DNA of 64,000 nucleotides from Rubrobacter marinus (GTDB lineage: Bacteria; Actinomycetota; Rubrobacteria; Rubrobacterales; Rubrobacteraceae). The stretch lies in the NCBI RefSeq assembly GCF_011492965.1, contig NZ_CP045121.1:434001-498000 (forward strand), read 5' to 3'. A program made the position numbers and the translations under genes. The notes below the pieces were generated by a model that did no database searches, had not been told where the DNA came from, and saw only the letters and a list, made by a program, of their open reading frames with translations. Each line of letters begins with the position of its first letter. Positions within the stretch are counted from its first letter, which is position 1. Below, one piece after another: positions 50,725 to 58,074 of this stretch.

Positions 50725-51222
50725 CTAGAAGCCCGCGAGCGGTCCGACGCGGACCTCGCCGCCCCCGCAGACCTTCTGCCCGAGGCGCGCGAGGCAGCGC
50801 TTGAGCTCGACCCGGGCCGCGCCTCTGGCCGGGGAGGAACGCATGATGCTTCGGAGAAGCACGTCCTCCGGGCGCAGCTGCGTCCTGAACTCGGCGAGCA
50901 CGCCGTCTCCCCGGTCGCGGATCACGCACTCTCCGTAGCCCGAGATCGGGCCCTCGTACGTCCACCGGAGCAGCCCGTGCGGCTCCGCCTCCTCCAGGAC
51001 GCTCAACACCTTGCGCCGCGCCCCCAAGAGCGAGACCTCCCACTCCGAGACCATCCCCCGGGACCCGGCCCCCTCCAGGATCTCGACCCGCTTCACCCCG
51101 GGCGCCCAGCCAGGGAAACCCCGGACGTCGAGGAGCGCCTCGTAGAGCGCGCCCGGCCGTACCGGCGCGAAGAGGCTCGCCCCGAGTACCTCCCCCTGTT
51201 TGTTCGAGGTTGCAACGCTCAT
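50725..51222 (-). CDS. SRPBCC (START-like, polyketide cyclase/dehydrase) family protein
   Basis: 165 residues; ATG 8 nt after TATTAT on the minus strand. SRPBCC pattern: PVRPGALYEALLDVRGFPGW, VKRVEILEGAGSRGMVSEWE, LRWTYEGPISGYGECVIRD, then a C-terminal helix ending in cysteines. These bind hydrophobic ligands such as quinones or lipids (COQ10-like), so a ligand carrier is plausible. It is divergent from the Nudix gene. Confidence 0.8.
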   Translation of the reverse strand: MSVATSNKQGEVLGASLFAPVRPGALYEALLDVRGFPGWAPGVKRVEILEGAGSRGMVSEWEVSLLGARRKVLSVLEEAEPHGLLRWTYEGPISGYGECVIRDRGDGVLAEFRTQLRPEDVLLRSIMRSSPARGAARVELKRCLARLGQKVCGGGEVRVGPLAGF

Positions 51223-51230
51223 GTTGCGAG

Positions 51231-51277
51231 ATAATACAACACGACGGCGCGGCCTCCGCCACTTCTCGCCCTATAAT
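51231..51277. promoter_or_regulatory. Back-to-back leaderless promoters
   Basis: TATTAT (minus strand, 51231-51236) is 8 nt before the SRPBCC ATG at 51222, and TATAAT (51272-51277) is 6 nt before the GTG at 51284. In both cases transcription should begin at or next to the start codon, and neither gene has a ribosome binding site. Confidence 0.65.
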
Positions 51278-51283
51278 CGCGGC

Positions 51284-51826
51284 GTGGAGCGTTCGGACGG
51301 CATGAGGTGGCGGACGGTGGGGGCGGAGTACCTCTTCTGCAACCCGTGGTGTTCGTTCCGGGTGGACGAGGTCGAGTTGCCGGACGGGGTCAGGATCGGG
51401 TACGGGGTGTTGGAGAGCGGCGGGTTCGCGGCGGTGGTCCCGGTGACCTCCGACGGCCGCGTGGTGCTCGTGAAGCAGTGGCGCCAGCCCGTCGGCGGGT
51501 TCACGCTGGAGCTGCCGGGTGGGGGCGTGGAGGCGGGGGAGGACCCGCGGGAGGCCGTGCAGAGGGAGCTTCGGGAGGAGGCCGGCTACGAGGCCCGCGA
51601 CCTCGTCCACATGTACTCGGTGCACACGAGCCCCGGGCGCTCGACGGAGGTCTGTCACCTCTTCCGGTGCCGGGCCGAGAAGCTGGACCGGGGACCCGAG
51701 CCCGAGCCGACGGAGTTCGTCTCGGCGGTGGAGATGCCGATCTCGGAGGCCAGGGAGAAGGCTTCGCGCGGTGAGATCACGGCCGCGACCACCGTCCTCG
51801 GGCTGATGCTGGCCGGGGGGAGCTGA
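51284..51826 (+). CDS. Nudix hydrolase, ADP-ribose pyrophosphatase-like
   Basis: 180 residues from the GTG at 51284 (leaderless); an ATG at 51302 is the alternative. The order is that of ADPRase/NUDT5: NPWCSFRVDEVELPDG, AAVVPVTSDGRVVLVKQWRQ, LELPGGGVEAGEDPREAVQR continuing into ELREEAGYEA (complete Nudix box), MYSVHTSPGRSTEVCHLFRC. It likely hydrolyses ADP-ribose or another nucleoside diphosphate sugar. Ends 45 nt before the TPP riboswitch. Confidence 0.88.
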   Translation: MERSDGMRWRTVGAEYLFCNPWCSFRVDEVELPDGVRIGYGVLESGGFAAVVPVTSDGRVVLVKQWRQPVGGFTLELPGGGVEAGEDPREAVQRELREEAGYEARDLVHMYSVHTSPGRSTEVCHLFRCRAEKLDRGPEPEPTEFVSAVEMPISEAREKASRGEITAATTVLGLMLAGGS

Positions 51827-51870
51827 GGTTGTGCGGGGAAACGCGCTAAGTTACATTGGTCGCGAGAGAG

Positions 51871-51969
51871 CGATCGGGGAGCCGAGAGGCTGAGAGGGCG
51901 GTCGGGTTCGTCAGGAACCACGGCGCCGACCCGTTTGACCTGATCCGGGTAATGCCGGCGGAGGGAAGC
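51871..51969 (+). promoter_or_regulatory. TPP riboswitch 1 (THI element)
   Basis: Conserved blocks in order: GGGGAGCC, GGCTGAGAGG, a P3 extension closed by GGTCGG/CCGACC, then GACCTGATCCGGGTAATGCC and GGCGGAGGGAA. It precedes the tenA-thiZ-thiX genes and should shut them off when TPP is plentiful. A further 17-nt palindrome (GTCCGGGG-A-CCCCGGAC, 51992-52008) and a Shine-Dalgarno-sequestering hairpin follow before the first ORF. Confidence 0.95.
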
Positions 51970-52028
51970 ACGCCATGTCGAAGCACGGAGCGTCCGGGGA
52001 CCCCGGACCTCGACTCTGCTCACTTCCC

Positions 52029-52061
52029 CCTCCTGGCGAGCCCAGGGTTCGACCGAGGAGG
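52029..52061 (+). promoter_or_regulatory. Shine-Dalgarno-sequestering hairpin of the riboswitch platform
   Basis: CCTCCT (52029-52034) pairs with AGGAGG (52056-52061), and inside it CGAGCC pairs with GGTTCG, with only single-base bulges. The AGGAGG is the ribosome binding site of the leader ORF at 52072. Ligand-dependent formation would block translation. Confidence 0.65.
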
Positions 52062-52071
52062 TAGAGGGGCA

Positions 52072-52146
52072 ATGCATCTTCACGCTTTCGGGGCCCGTGG
52101 GTCCGAGCCCGGCGGGTCGTGGCCCGTCGGGGAGCCCGTCGCATGA
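52072..52146 (+). CDS. 24-residue leader peptide coupled to tenA
   Basis: ATG with GAGGAGGTAGAGGGG upstream, encoding MHLHAFGARGSEPGGS and eight more residues; its TGA overlaps the tenA ATG (ATGA). The ribosome binding site belongs to this ORF, not to tenA, so tenA is probably translated by re-initiation. The sequence has no obvious regulatory codon run beyond two early His. Confidence 0.5.
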   Translation: MHLHAFGARGSEPGGSWPVGEPVA

Positions 52147-52784
52147 GGGCGGCCGGCCTGGTCTCTCGCCACCCGGAGGCGTGGCGTGGCGCGACGGAGC
52201 ACCCGTTTCTGGACTCCGTGCGTGACGGTACCCTGCCCGCAGGCGCCTTCGAGGCGTGGCTCGGGCAGGACTACCTGTTCGTCGGCGACCTTCTGGCCTT
52301 CCAATCTCGCCTGCTCGCCCGAGCCCCGCGCCCGGCTCAGGGGGTGCTCGCCGCGGGGCTCGTGGCGCTCGAGGACGAGCTCGGCTGGTTCGAAGAGATG
52401 GCGAAGGAGCGCGGGATGACGCTCGGAGACGCGCGACACCCCACCACGGAGGCCTACCGGAGCCTCCTCGACGGGCTGGAGGAAGCCCCGTACCCCGTCG
52501 CTATAACGGCGCTGTGGGCGCTGGAGCGGGCGTACCTCGAGGCCTGGAGGAGCGCCGAACCGGGACACCCGGACTACGCAACCTTCGTCGAGCACTGGAC
52601 GACGCCGGAGTTCGCCGGGTACGTGGACGGGCTCGAGGAGGCCGCCGACGCCGTGCTCGGGGCCGATGGGTCGCCGGAGAGGCGCGTCGAAGAGGCGTTC
52701 CTCGAGATCGCCTCTGTCGAGAGGGATTTCTGGGAGATGGCCCTGTCCCACGCCGCTCCCAGGCGCGCCGGGGGCGAGGGGTGA
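52143..52784 (+). CDS. tenA: TenA-family aminopyrimidine hydrolase (TenA_E type)
   Basis: 213 residues from the ATG at 52143 overlapping the leader stop. TenA fold: EHPFLDSVRDGTLPAGAFEA, WLGQDYLFVGDLLAFQSRLL, LEDELGWFEEMAKERG, ALWALERAYLEAWRSA, then VERDFWEMALSH at the end. There is no cysteine at all, so it lacks the TenA_C nucleophile and belongs with TenA_E proteins, which act on (formyl)amino-pyrimidine in salvage. It lies in the TPP-riboswitch operon with the ThiXYZ transporter that would bring in this compound. Confidence 0.88.
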   Translation: MRAAGLVSRHPEAWRGATEHPFLDSVRDGTLPAGAFEAWLGQDYLFVGDLLAFQSRLLARAPRPAQGVLAAGLVALEDELGWFEEMAKERGMTLGDARHPTTEAYRSLLDGLEEAPYPVAITALWALERAYLEAWRSAEPGHPDYATFVEHWTTPEFAGYVDGLEEAADAVLGADGSPERRVEEAFLEIASVERDFWEMALSHAAPRRAGGEG

Positions 52785-53125
52785 GCCTGTCGAAGGCTCT
52801 GTGGGAGGAGAATGCGGGGTTCGCCCGGGCCTCCCTGGAGCACCGCTTCGTGCGGGGCCTCGGGGACGGCAGCCTGCCGCTCGGGAGCTTCCGGGCGTAC
52901 GTCGCGCAGGACGCGTTCTTTCTGGAGAGCTTCGCCCGGGCCTACGCCCTCGCGCTCGCCCACAGCCCCGACGGCGAGGGGATGCGCGAGTTCGCGGGGC
53001 TCGCGAAGAAGCTCGAGCGCCTGATAGACCGCTACGCCTCGGATGAGCCCGCCGTACACGACGCGTACCGCCGCGCCATGGAGCTGGAGCTCGCCTTCTT
53101 CGAGGCGAACGCCGGGGCGGATTGA
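52781..53125 (+). CDS. Truncated second TenA-like protein
   Basis: 114 residues from a GTG overlapping the tenA stop. The N-terminal 75 residues are a good TenA start (LWEENAGFARASLEHRFVRG, LPLGSFRAYVAQDAFFLESF, ARAYALALAHSPDG). Then about 100 residues of the fold are missing, and the chain ends with what looks like the last TenA helices (LIDRYASDEP, RRAMELELAFFEANAG). The frame is clean, so this is an internal deletion, not a frameshift. Overlaps on both sides suggest it is still translated. It may be inactive or pair with the full-length copy. Confidence 0.7.
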   Translation: MSLSKALWEENAGFARASLEHRFVRGLGDGSLPLGSFRAYVAQDAFFLESFARAYALALAHSPDGEGMREFAGLAKKLERLIDRYASDEPAVHDAYRRAMELELAFFEANAGAD

Positions 53126-53910
53126 TCTTGGCCGGTGTTCGGGTCGGCCGTGGGCCCGTGAGGGCGGAGCCGAAGCTCGCCGCCCGGGGGATCGGGGTCG
53201 AGAAGGGCGGCGTGAGGATACTGGACGGCGTGGACCTCGAGGTCGCGCCGGGGGAGTTCGTGGCCCTGATCGGGCCGTCCGGCGCGGGCAAGTCCACGCT
53301 CCTCGGCCTGCTGGCCGGTCTGGAGGCGCCCTCCGAGGGCGTCGTCGAGAAGGACGGGGTCCCTCTATCGAGCCCCGGGCTCGTCTCCTACATGCCCCAG
53401 AGCGATCTCCTCCTCCCCTGGCGGAGCGTCGTCGCCAACGTGGCCCTGGGGCTGGAGGCCACGGGGGTCTCGAAGAGGGAGGCGCGGGAGCGGGCGTCGG
53501 AGTCGCTGGAGCGCTTCGGGCTCGACGGGTTCGGCGGAGCGCCCCCGTGGACGCTCTCTGGAGGAATGCGCTCGCGCGTGGCGCTCCTCAGGACGGCGCT
53601 CCTGGATCGGGACGTGCTCCTCCTCGACGAGCCTTTCGGCGCCCTGGACGCCCTGACGCGCCGGGACTTGCAGGGCTGGATCCTCGGGGTGCGCGACGAG
53701 CTCGCCGCCACCATCGTCCTCGTTACCCACGACGTCGACGAGGCGATCCTGCTGGCGGACCGGGTCGTCGTGCTCTCGGAGCGTCCCGCCCGCGTCGCGC
53801 TCGACCTCGAGGTGGACCTCGAGAGGCCCCGCACCATGGAACAGGAGACGACCGAGGGCTTCGCGGCCCTGAAGGCGCGGCTCCTCGGGGCGCTCGGGGT
53901 GCTCCGATGA
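53122..53910 (+). CDS. thiZ: ABC transporter ATPase for HMP precursor (ThiZ)
   Basis: 262 residues from a TTG overlapping the preceding stop. Walker A LIGPSGAGKSTLLGLLAGLE, Q loop SYMPQSDLLLPWRSV, signature WTLSGGMRSRVALLRTALL, Walker B VLLLDEPFGALD, H loop VLVTHDVDEAI. The family is the nitrate/sulfonate/taurine-type importers, and context (thiX, thiY, tenA, riboswitch) makes it ThiZ, energising uptake of formylaminopyrimidine. Confidence 0.9.
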   Translation: MILAGVRVGRGPVRAEPKLAARGIGVEKGGVRILDGVDLEVAPGEFVALIGPSGAGKSTLLGLLAGLEAPSEGVVEKDGVPLSSPGLVSYMPQSDLLLPWRSVVANVALGLEATGVSKREARERASESLERFGLDGFGGAPPWTLSGGMRSRVALLRTALLDRDVLLLDEPFGALDALTRRDLQGWILGVRDELAATIVLVTHDVDEAILLADRVVVLSERPARVALDLEVDLERPRTMEQETTEGFAALKARLLGALGVLR

Positions 53911-54704
53911 AGCATCGCAAGACAGGGGCGCGCAAGAAGGCCGGCGGGGGCAGGCTCCGGCGCGCGCTCCCGGCGGTGCTGCTCGGCCTCCTGGTCCTCG
54001 CGGGGTGGGAGGGGGCGGTGCGGCTCTTCGGCATCCCGTCCTTTCTGCTGCCCGGACCGGTGGAGATAGCCGGGGCGTTCTGGGAGGCCCGGGCGCTGCT
54101 GCTGGAGCACTCCATACCAACGGCGTTCGAGGCGATCGTGGGCTTTCTCTGCGCGGCGGTGACCGGGGTGGTGTCGGGCTTCCTGATCAACCGCTCTGCG
54201 CTCATGGAGCGGGCGTTGTACCCGTGGCTCGTCGCCTCGCAGGCGGTGCCGATCATCGCGCTCGCGCCCGTGCTCGTGACGTGGTTCGGCTACGGGCCGG
54301 TGCCGAAGGTGATCGTGGTGACGCTGTTCTGCTTCTTTCCCATCACCGTCGCCACGGCGGACGGGCTGAGGTCCATAGACCCGGAGTTGATCCGTCTCAT
54401 GCGTTCTTTTGGCGCCACGGGGTGGCGCGTCTTCTCGATGGTCGAGGTGCCGGGGGCGCTGCCGTTCCTGTTCGGGGGGTTCAGGCTCGCCGTGACGTAC
54501 TGCGTCATCGGGGCGGTGACGGGGGAGTGGGTGGGCTCCAGCGAGGGCCTCGGTTTCCTCATAAACGCGGACAAGTCGCAGTTCGAGATCGCGCGCCTCT
54601 TCGCGGAGATCGGCATCCTCTCCTTTATGGGCGTCGGCCTGTTCCTGCTCGTCGCCGGGCTCCAGCGCCTCGTCGCCCCCTGGACCCTCCGGAGGAACGG
54701 CTGA
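53907..54704 (+). CDS. thiX: ABC transporter permease for HMP precursor (ThiX)
   Basis: 265 residues, ATG overlapping the thiZ stop (ATGA). Six or so hydrophobic segments, beginning with PAVLLGLLVLAGWEGAVRLF. The permease EAA loop is visible as RSFGATGWRVFSMVEVPGAL. Homologous to SsuC/TauC/ThiX permeases. The second TPP riboswitch follows 28 nt after it, so thiY onward has separate control. Confidence 0.9.
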   Translation: MKHRKTGARKKAGGGRLRRALPAVLLGLLVLAGWEGAVRLFGIPSFLLPGPVEIAGAFWEARALLLEHSIPTAFEAIVGFLCAAVTGVVSGFLINRSALMERALYPWLVASQAVPIIALAPVLVTWFGYGPVPKVIVVTLFCFFPITVATADGLRSIDPELIRLMRSFGATGWRVFSMVEVPGALPFLFGGFRLAVTYCVIGAVTGEWVGSSEGLGFLINADKSQFEIARLFAEIGILSFMGVGLFLLVAGLQRLVAPWTLRRNG

Positions 54705-54732
54705 TGCCTTTGTGTTAGTGTGACCGTCAAAC

Positions 54733-54827
54733 ACGGCGGAGCTTCCCCGCAGGGGCGCGGGGCGGCTGAGAGTCGGCGAGAGCCGAGACGCTTGGAACCT
54801 GACGTGGGTAATCCCACCGGAAGGGAG
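54733..54827 (+). promoter_or_regulatory. TPP riboswitch 2
   Basis: Conserved blocks: CGGAGCTTCCCC, GGCTGAGAGT, then GGAACCTGACGTGGGTAATC and CCACCGGAAGGGAG. The 3' conserved GGAAGGGA is itself the only ribosome binding site for the thiY ATG (54836), so ligand binding would hide it directly. Second TPP switch within 3 kb. Confidence 0.95.
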
Positions 54828-54835
54828 TGGTCCTC

Positions 54836-55912
54836 ATGGAACCCCCGTACGAACAGGCCATCGACCGTACCATCGAGGCGCCGCCCGCGCCGCTCCGCTC
54901 GCCGGCAGTCAGGTGCCTGCTCCTCCTTGCGCTATCAGGCCTCTGCGCGACCCTCGCCTCCTGCGGGGGAGGGCCCGCGGCGAGCTCCGCCGGATCGGGA
55001 GGGGGCGGCCCGGATGCGGTTACTCTGACGCTCGACTGGTACCCGAACGCCGACCACGCCGGGGTGTATGTGGCGCAGGAGAGGGGCTTCTTCGAGGACG
55101 AGAACCTCGAGGTCGAGATCCAGCAGCCCTCCGACCCTGCCGCCGTCCTTCAGCTCGTCGCCGCCGGGAGGAGCGAGTTCGGCATCTCCTACGAGAACGA
55201 GGTGACAAACGCCGCCGTCCGGGAGATCCCGGTGCAGTCCGTAATGGCGATCATGCAGGAGCCCTTGAACTCCATCATCGCCCTGGAGGGGTCCGGCATA
55301 GACGGGCCCGAGGACCTGGCGGGCAAGAGGATCGGCTACGCCGGGCAGAGCTTCGGGACGGCGGTAATCGACACGGTGGTCGAGGAGGCGGGGGCGGACC
55401 CGGCCTCCGTCGAGAAGATCAACGTCGGCTACGACCTGCGCCCGGCCCTGACCTCCGGGCGCGTCGACGCCATCGTGGACGCGTACTGGAATATCGAGGC
55501 GGTCGAGCTCGAGAGGGAGGGCTTCGAGACGAACGTCATAAGGCTCCCCGAGGTCGGCGTCCCGAACTACAACGAGCTCCTGGTCGCGACCTCCGACGAC
55601 TACGCGCGGGAAAACCCCGAGGTCGTCCGGCGCTTCGTCTCCGCGCTCGTGAGGGGCCACGAGGCCGCGCTCGAGGACTCGGAGGCCGCGCGCGACGCCC
55701 TGCTCGCGGCGAACGAGGAGCTCGACCCCGAGGTCGCCGCCCGTACGCTGGAGCTTACCGTGCCCATCTTCGGGAGCGGAGGGGGCCCGGTCGGCTACCA
55801 GGACCCGGAGGAGTGGGAGGCCTACATAGCGTGGGCCGTGGAGAACGGCGTCCTGGAGGAGAAGGTGGACGTGGGGGACGCGATGACGAACGAGTTCTTG
55901 CCGGAGGGCTAG
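54836..55912 (+). CDS. thiY: HMP-precursor-binding lipoprotein (ThiY, NMT1/THI5-like)
   Basis: 358 residues from the ATG (a GTG at 54827 lies inside the riboswitch). A lipoprotein signal peptide ends in the lipobox LASC (CLLLLALSGLCATLASCGGG). NMT1/THI5-like domain: LTLDWYPNADHAGVYVAQER, AAGRSEFGISYENEVTNAAV, GKRIGYAGQSFGTAV, VDAIVDAYWNIEAVELE. It binds formylaminopyrimidine outside the cell for ThiXZ. Confidence 0.92.
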   Translation: MEPPYEQAIDRTIEAPPAPLRSPAVRCLLLLALSGLCATLASCGGGPAASSAGSGGGGPDAVTLTLDWYPNADHAGVYVAQERGFFEDENLEVEIQQPSDPAAVLQLVAAGRSEFGISYENEVTNAAVREIPVQSVMAIMQEPLNSIIALEGSGIDGPEDLAGKRIGYAGQSFGTAVIDTVVEEAGADPASVEKINVGYDLRPALTSGRVDAIVDAYWNIEAVELEREGFETNVIRLPEVGVPNYNELLVATSDDYARENPEVVRRFVSALVRGHEAALEDSEAARDALLAANEELDPEVAARTLELTVPIFGSGGGPVGYQDPEEWEAYIAWAVENGVLEEKVDVGDAMTNEFLPEG

Positions 55913-55925
55913 GGAGGGGGCGCCT

Positions 55926-56720
55926 TTGAAGCGTGTCTTGAGCATAGCGACGAGCGATTCGGGGGCGGGGGCCGGCATACAGGCCGACCTGAAGGCGTTC
56001 CTGCGCTGCGGGGTCTACGGGACGACGGCGATCGTCGCCACCACCGCCCAGAACACCGTCGGCGTCACGGACATCTTCGCCTTCCCCCCGGAGGTCGCGG
56101 AGAAGCAGATCGAGGCCGTCGCCTCGGACATAGGCGTCGACGCGGTGAAGACCGGGATGCTGTTCAACGCCGGCATGGTCTCCGCCGTCGCCGGGGCGAT
56201 CGACCGACTCGGGCTGCCGAACGTCGTCGTGGACCCGGTGATGGTCGCCGAAAGCGGTGCGGTCCTCTTGGAGCCCGACGCCGTCGAGACGTACAAGAGC
56301 GAGCTCTTCCCGCTCGCGACCGTTATCACCCCGAACCTGAACGAGGCCTTCGCGCTCGTCGGGGAGCCCGTGGACGAGGACCGGATGGAGGACTGCGCGG
56401 TGACGCTGCACGCCATGGGGCCGAAGGCCGTCATCATCACCGGCGGGCACACCTCGACCGGGGCCGACCTGCTCTACGACGGGGAGGGGTTCAAGAGGAT
56501 CGAGGGTCCCGTCCATCCCTCCGAGAACACGCACGGGGCCGGGTGCACCTACTCCTCGTCGCTCGCGAGCTTTCTGGCTCTGGGGTACGGGATCGAGGAG
56601 GCCGCGAGCAGGGCGCACGCCGTCGCCTCGGAGGCGGTCGAGCACGGGCTCGGGGAGATCGGGGAGGGCGCGGGGCCGGTACACGCCCTCGGCGGCGTGC
56701 TGAAAGGGGTAGCCCAATGA
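55926..56720 (+). CDS. thiD: Hydroxymethylpyrimidine (phosphate) kinase ThiD
   Basis: 264 residues from a TTG, 13 nt after thiY. Ribokinase-family pattern: IATSDSGAGAGIQADLKAFL, VYGTTAIVATTAQNTVGVTD, NVVVDPVMVAESGAVLLEPD, VITPNLNEAFALVG, NTHGAGCTYSSSLASFLALG (anion hole and catalytic-residue region; Cys where the usual catalytic Asp position reads GxGC, as in ThiD). It makes HMP-PP in two steps. ThiM starts within its stop. Confidence 0.92.
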   Translation: MKRVLSIATSDSGAGAGIQADLKAFLRCGVYGTTAIVATTAQNTVGVTDIFAFPPEVAEKQIEAVASDIGVDAVKTGMLFNAGMVSAVAGAIDRLGLPNVVVDPVMVAESGAVLLEPDAVETYKSELFPLATVITPNLNEAFALVGEPVDEDRMEDCAVTLHAMGPKAVIITGGHTSTGADLLYDGEGFKRIEGPVHPSENTHGAGCTYSSSLASFLALGYGIEEAASRAHAVASEAVEHGLGEIGEGAGPVHALGGVLKGVAQ

Positions 56721-57523
56721 ACGCTCAGGAAGCTCTACGCAAGATCTCGGACGAGAAGCCGCTCGTCCACCACCTGACAAACTACGTGACGGTCAACCTC
56801 GTCGCCAACGTGACGCTCTCGACGGGGGCGCTCCCGGTGATGGCGCACGCGGCCGAGGAGGTCGAGGAGATGGCGAGCCTCGCCTCGGCGCTCGTCCTGA
56901 ACATCGGGACGCTCGACCCGGGCCAGATCGGCTCGATGCTCCTCGCGGGTAGAAGAGCGAACGAGCGCGGCATCCCCGTAATCCTCGACCCGGTGGGTGC
57001 GGGGGCCACTTCCTTGCGCACCCGCACCGCCGAACGCCTCCTCTCCGAGCTCGAAATAGGGGCCGTCTGCGGCAACGCCGGCGAGGTCGCCACGCTCGCC
57101 GGCCTCGACGCCGAGGTGCGCGGGGTGGAGAGTCTCGCCGGCGACGCGCAGAGCGCCGCCCTGCAAGCCGCCCGCTCTTTGGGCGTGACCGTCGCCGCCA
57201 CGGGGCCCGTGGACTACGTGAGCGACGGCGCGCGCACCCTCGCCGTCTCCAACGGGCACGCGCTGATGGGCCGCGTCGTCGGGAGCGGCTGCGCCTCGAC
57301 CTCCACCATCGGCTGCTTCGCCGCGGTCGGCGGGGCGGACGCGGAGACCGTCGCCCACGCGCTCGCGTACTACGGCCGGGCGGGGGAGGTCGCGGCCGGG
57401 AGCTCCGGGGTGGGGGGCGGGGGCACCTTCGAGCCCCGCTTCCTCGACGCCCTCGCGGCGCTCGCCGGGGAGCCGGGGGAGCTGAGGGGGAACGTGCGGG
57501 TGGAGGAGATGTCCGTTGGCTAG
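56717..57523 (+). CDS. thiM: Hydroxyethylthiazole kinase ThiM
   Basis: 268 residues; ATG overlaps the thiD stop (ATGA). Signature: PLVHHLTNYVTVNLVANVTL, ALPVMAHAAEEVEEMASLA, PVILDPVGAGATSLRTRTA, GNAGEVATLAG, VGSGCASTSTIGCFAA with the catalytic Cys. Phosphorylates the salvaged thiazole alcohol for ThiE. It overlaps thiW by 8 nt, matching kinase with thiazole importer. Confidence 0.93.
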   Translation: MNAQEALRKISDEKPLVHHLTNYVTVNLVANVTLSTGALPVMAHAAEEVEEMASLASALVLNIGTLDPGQIGSMLLAGRRANERGIPVILDPVGAGATSLRTRTAERLLSELEIGAVCGNAGEVATLAGLDAEVRGVESLAGDAQSAALQAARSLGVTVAATGPVDYVSDGARTLAVSNGHALMGRVVGSGCASTSTIGCFAAVGGADAETVAHALAYYGRAGEVAAGSSGVGGGGTFEPRFLDALAALAGEPGELRGNVRVEEMSVG

Positions 57524-58028
57524 GTCGGCCGCGCGCGACGGAGGGTACACGAGCACCCGGAAGCTCGCCCTCGCGGGGCTCTTCGCGGCTTTAGGGGTGC
57601 TGCTCTCGCTCTTCGCGATCCCGGTCGGCGGCGCGCGCGTGCTGCCGTTCCAGCACGCCATCAACGCGGTCGCCGGGGTGGTCCTCGGGCCGTGGTGGGC
57701 GGCGGGGGCCGCGCTCGTCGCCGCCACCCTGCGGTTCTCGCTCGGGACGGGGAGCCTCTTCGCCTTCCCGGGGAGCCCGTTCGGGGCGCTCGTGGTGGGG
57801 CTCGTCTACGTCTACCTGAAGCGGGACGAGGCCGCGCTCTCGGAGCCCCTCGGGACCGTGCTCATCGGGGCGCCGCTCGGCGCGCTGCTCATCTCCCCGT
57901 TCCTGGATCTGGGTGCTGCCGGGGGCGTCGGGGTGCTCATGGTCTCGTTCGCGCTGTCGAGCATCCCCGGCGCGATCCTGGGCTACCTCCTGCTCAAGGC
58001 GCTGCGCCGGGCGGGCGCGATCCGCTAG
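57516..58028 (+). CDS. thiW: Thiazole uptake protein ThiW (ECF S-component-like)
   Basis: 170 residues from a TTG overlapping thiM. ThiW pattern: GGARVLPFQHAINAVAGVVL, GPWWAAGAALVAATLRFSLG, GTGSLFAFPGSPFGALVVGL, with about five hydrophobic segments. ThiW is the predicted substrate-binding membrane component for hydroxyethylthiazole uptake. Energising ECF-A/T subunits are not in the window. Confidence 0.9.
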   Translation: MARSAARDGGYTSTRKLALAGLFAALGVLLSLFAIPVGGARVLPFQHAINAVAGVVLGPWWAAGAALVAATLRFSLGTGSLFAFPGSPFGALVVGLVYVYLKRDEAALSEPLGTVLIGAPLGALLISPFLDLGAAGGVGVLMVSFALSSIPGAILGYLLLKALRRAGAIR

Positions 58029-58074
58029 GCATCGGTTCACGGAACCGGACGGGCCATCTTGTATAACTAGCGGT

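Noticed and set aside
55755..56780. 341-codon minus-strand frame opposite thiD
   Set aside because: Shadow of thiD, which matches its family throughout.
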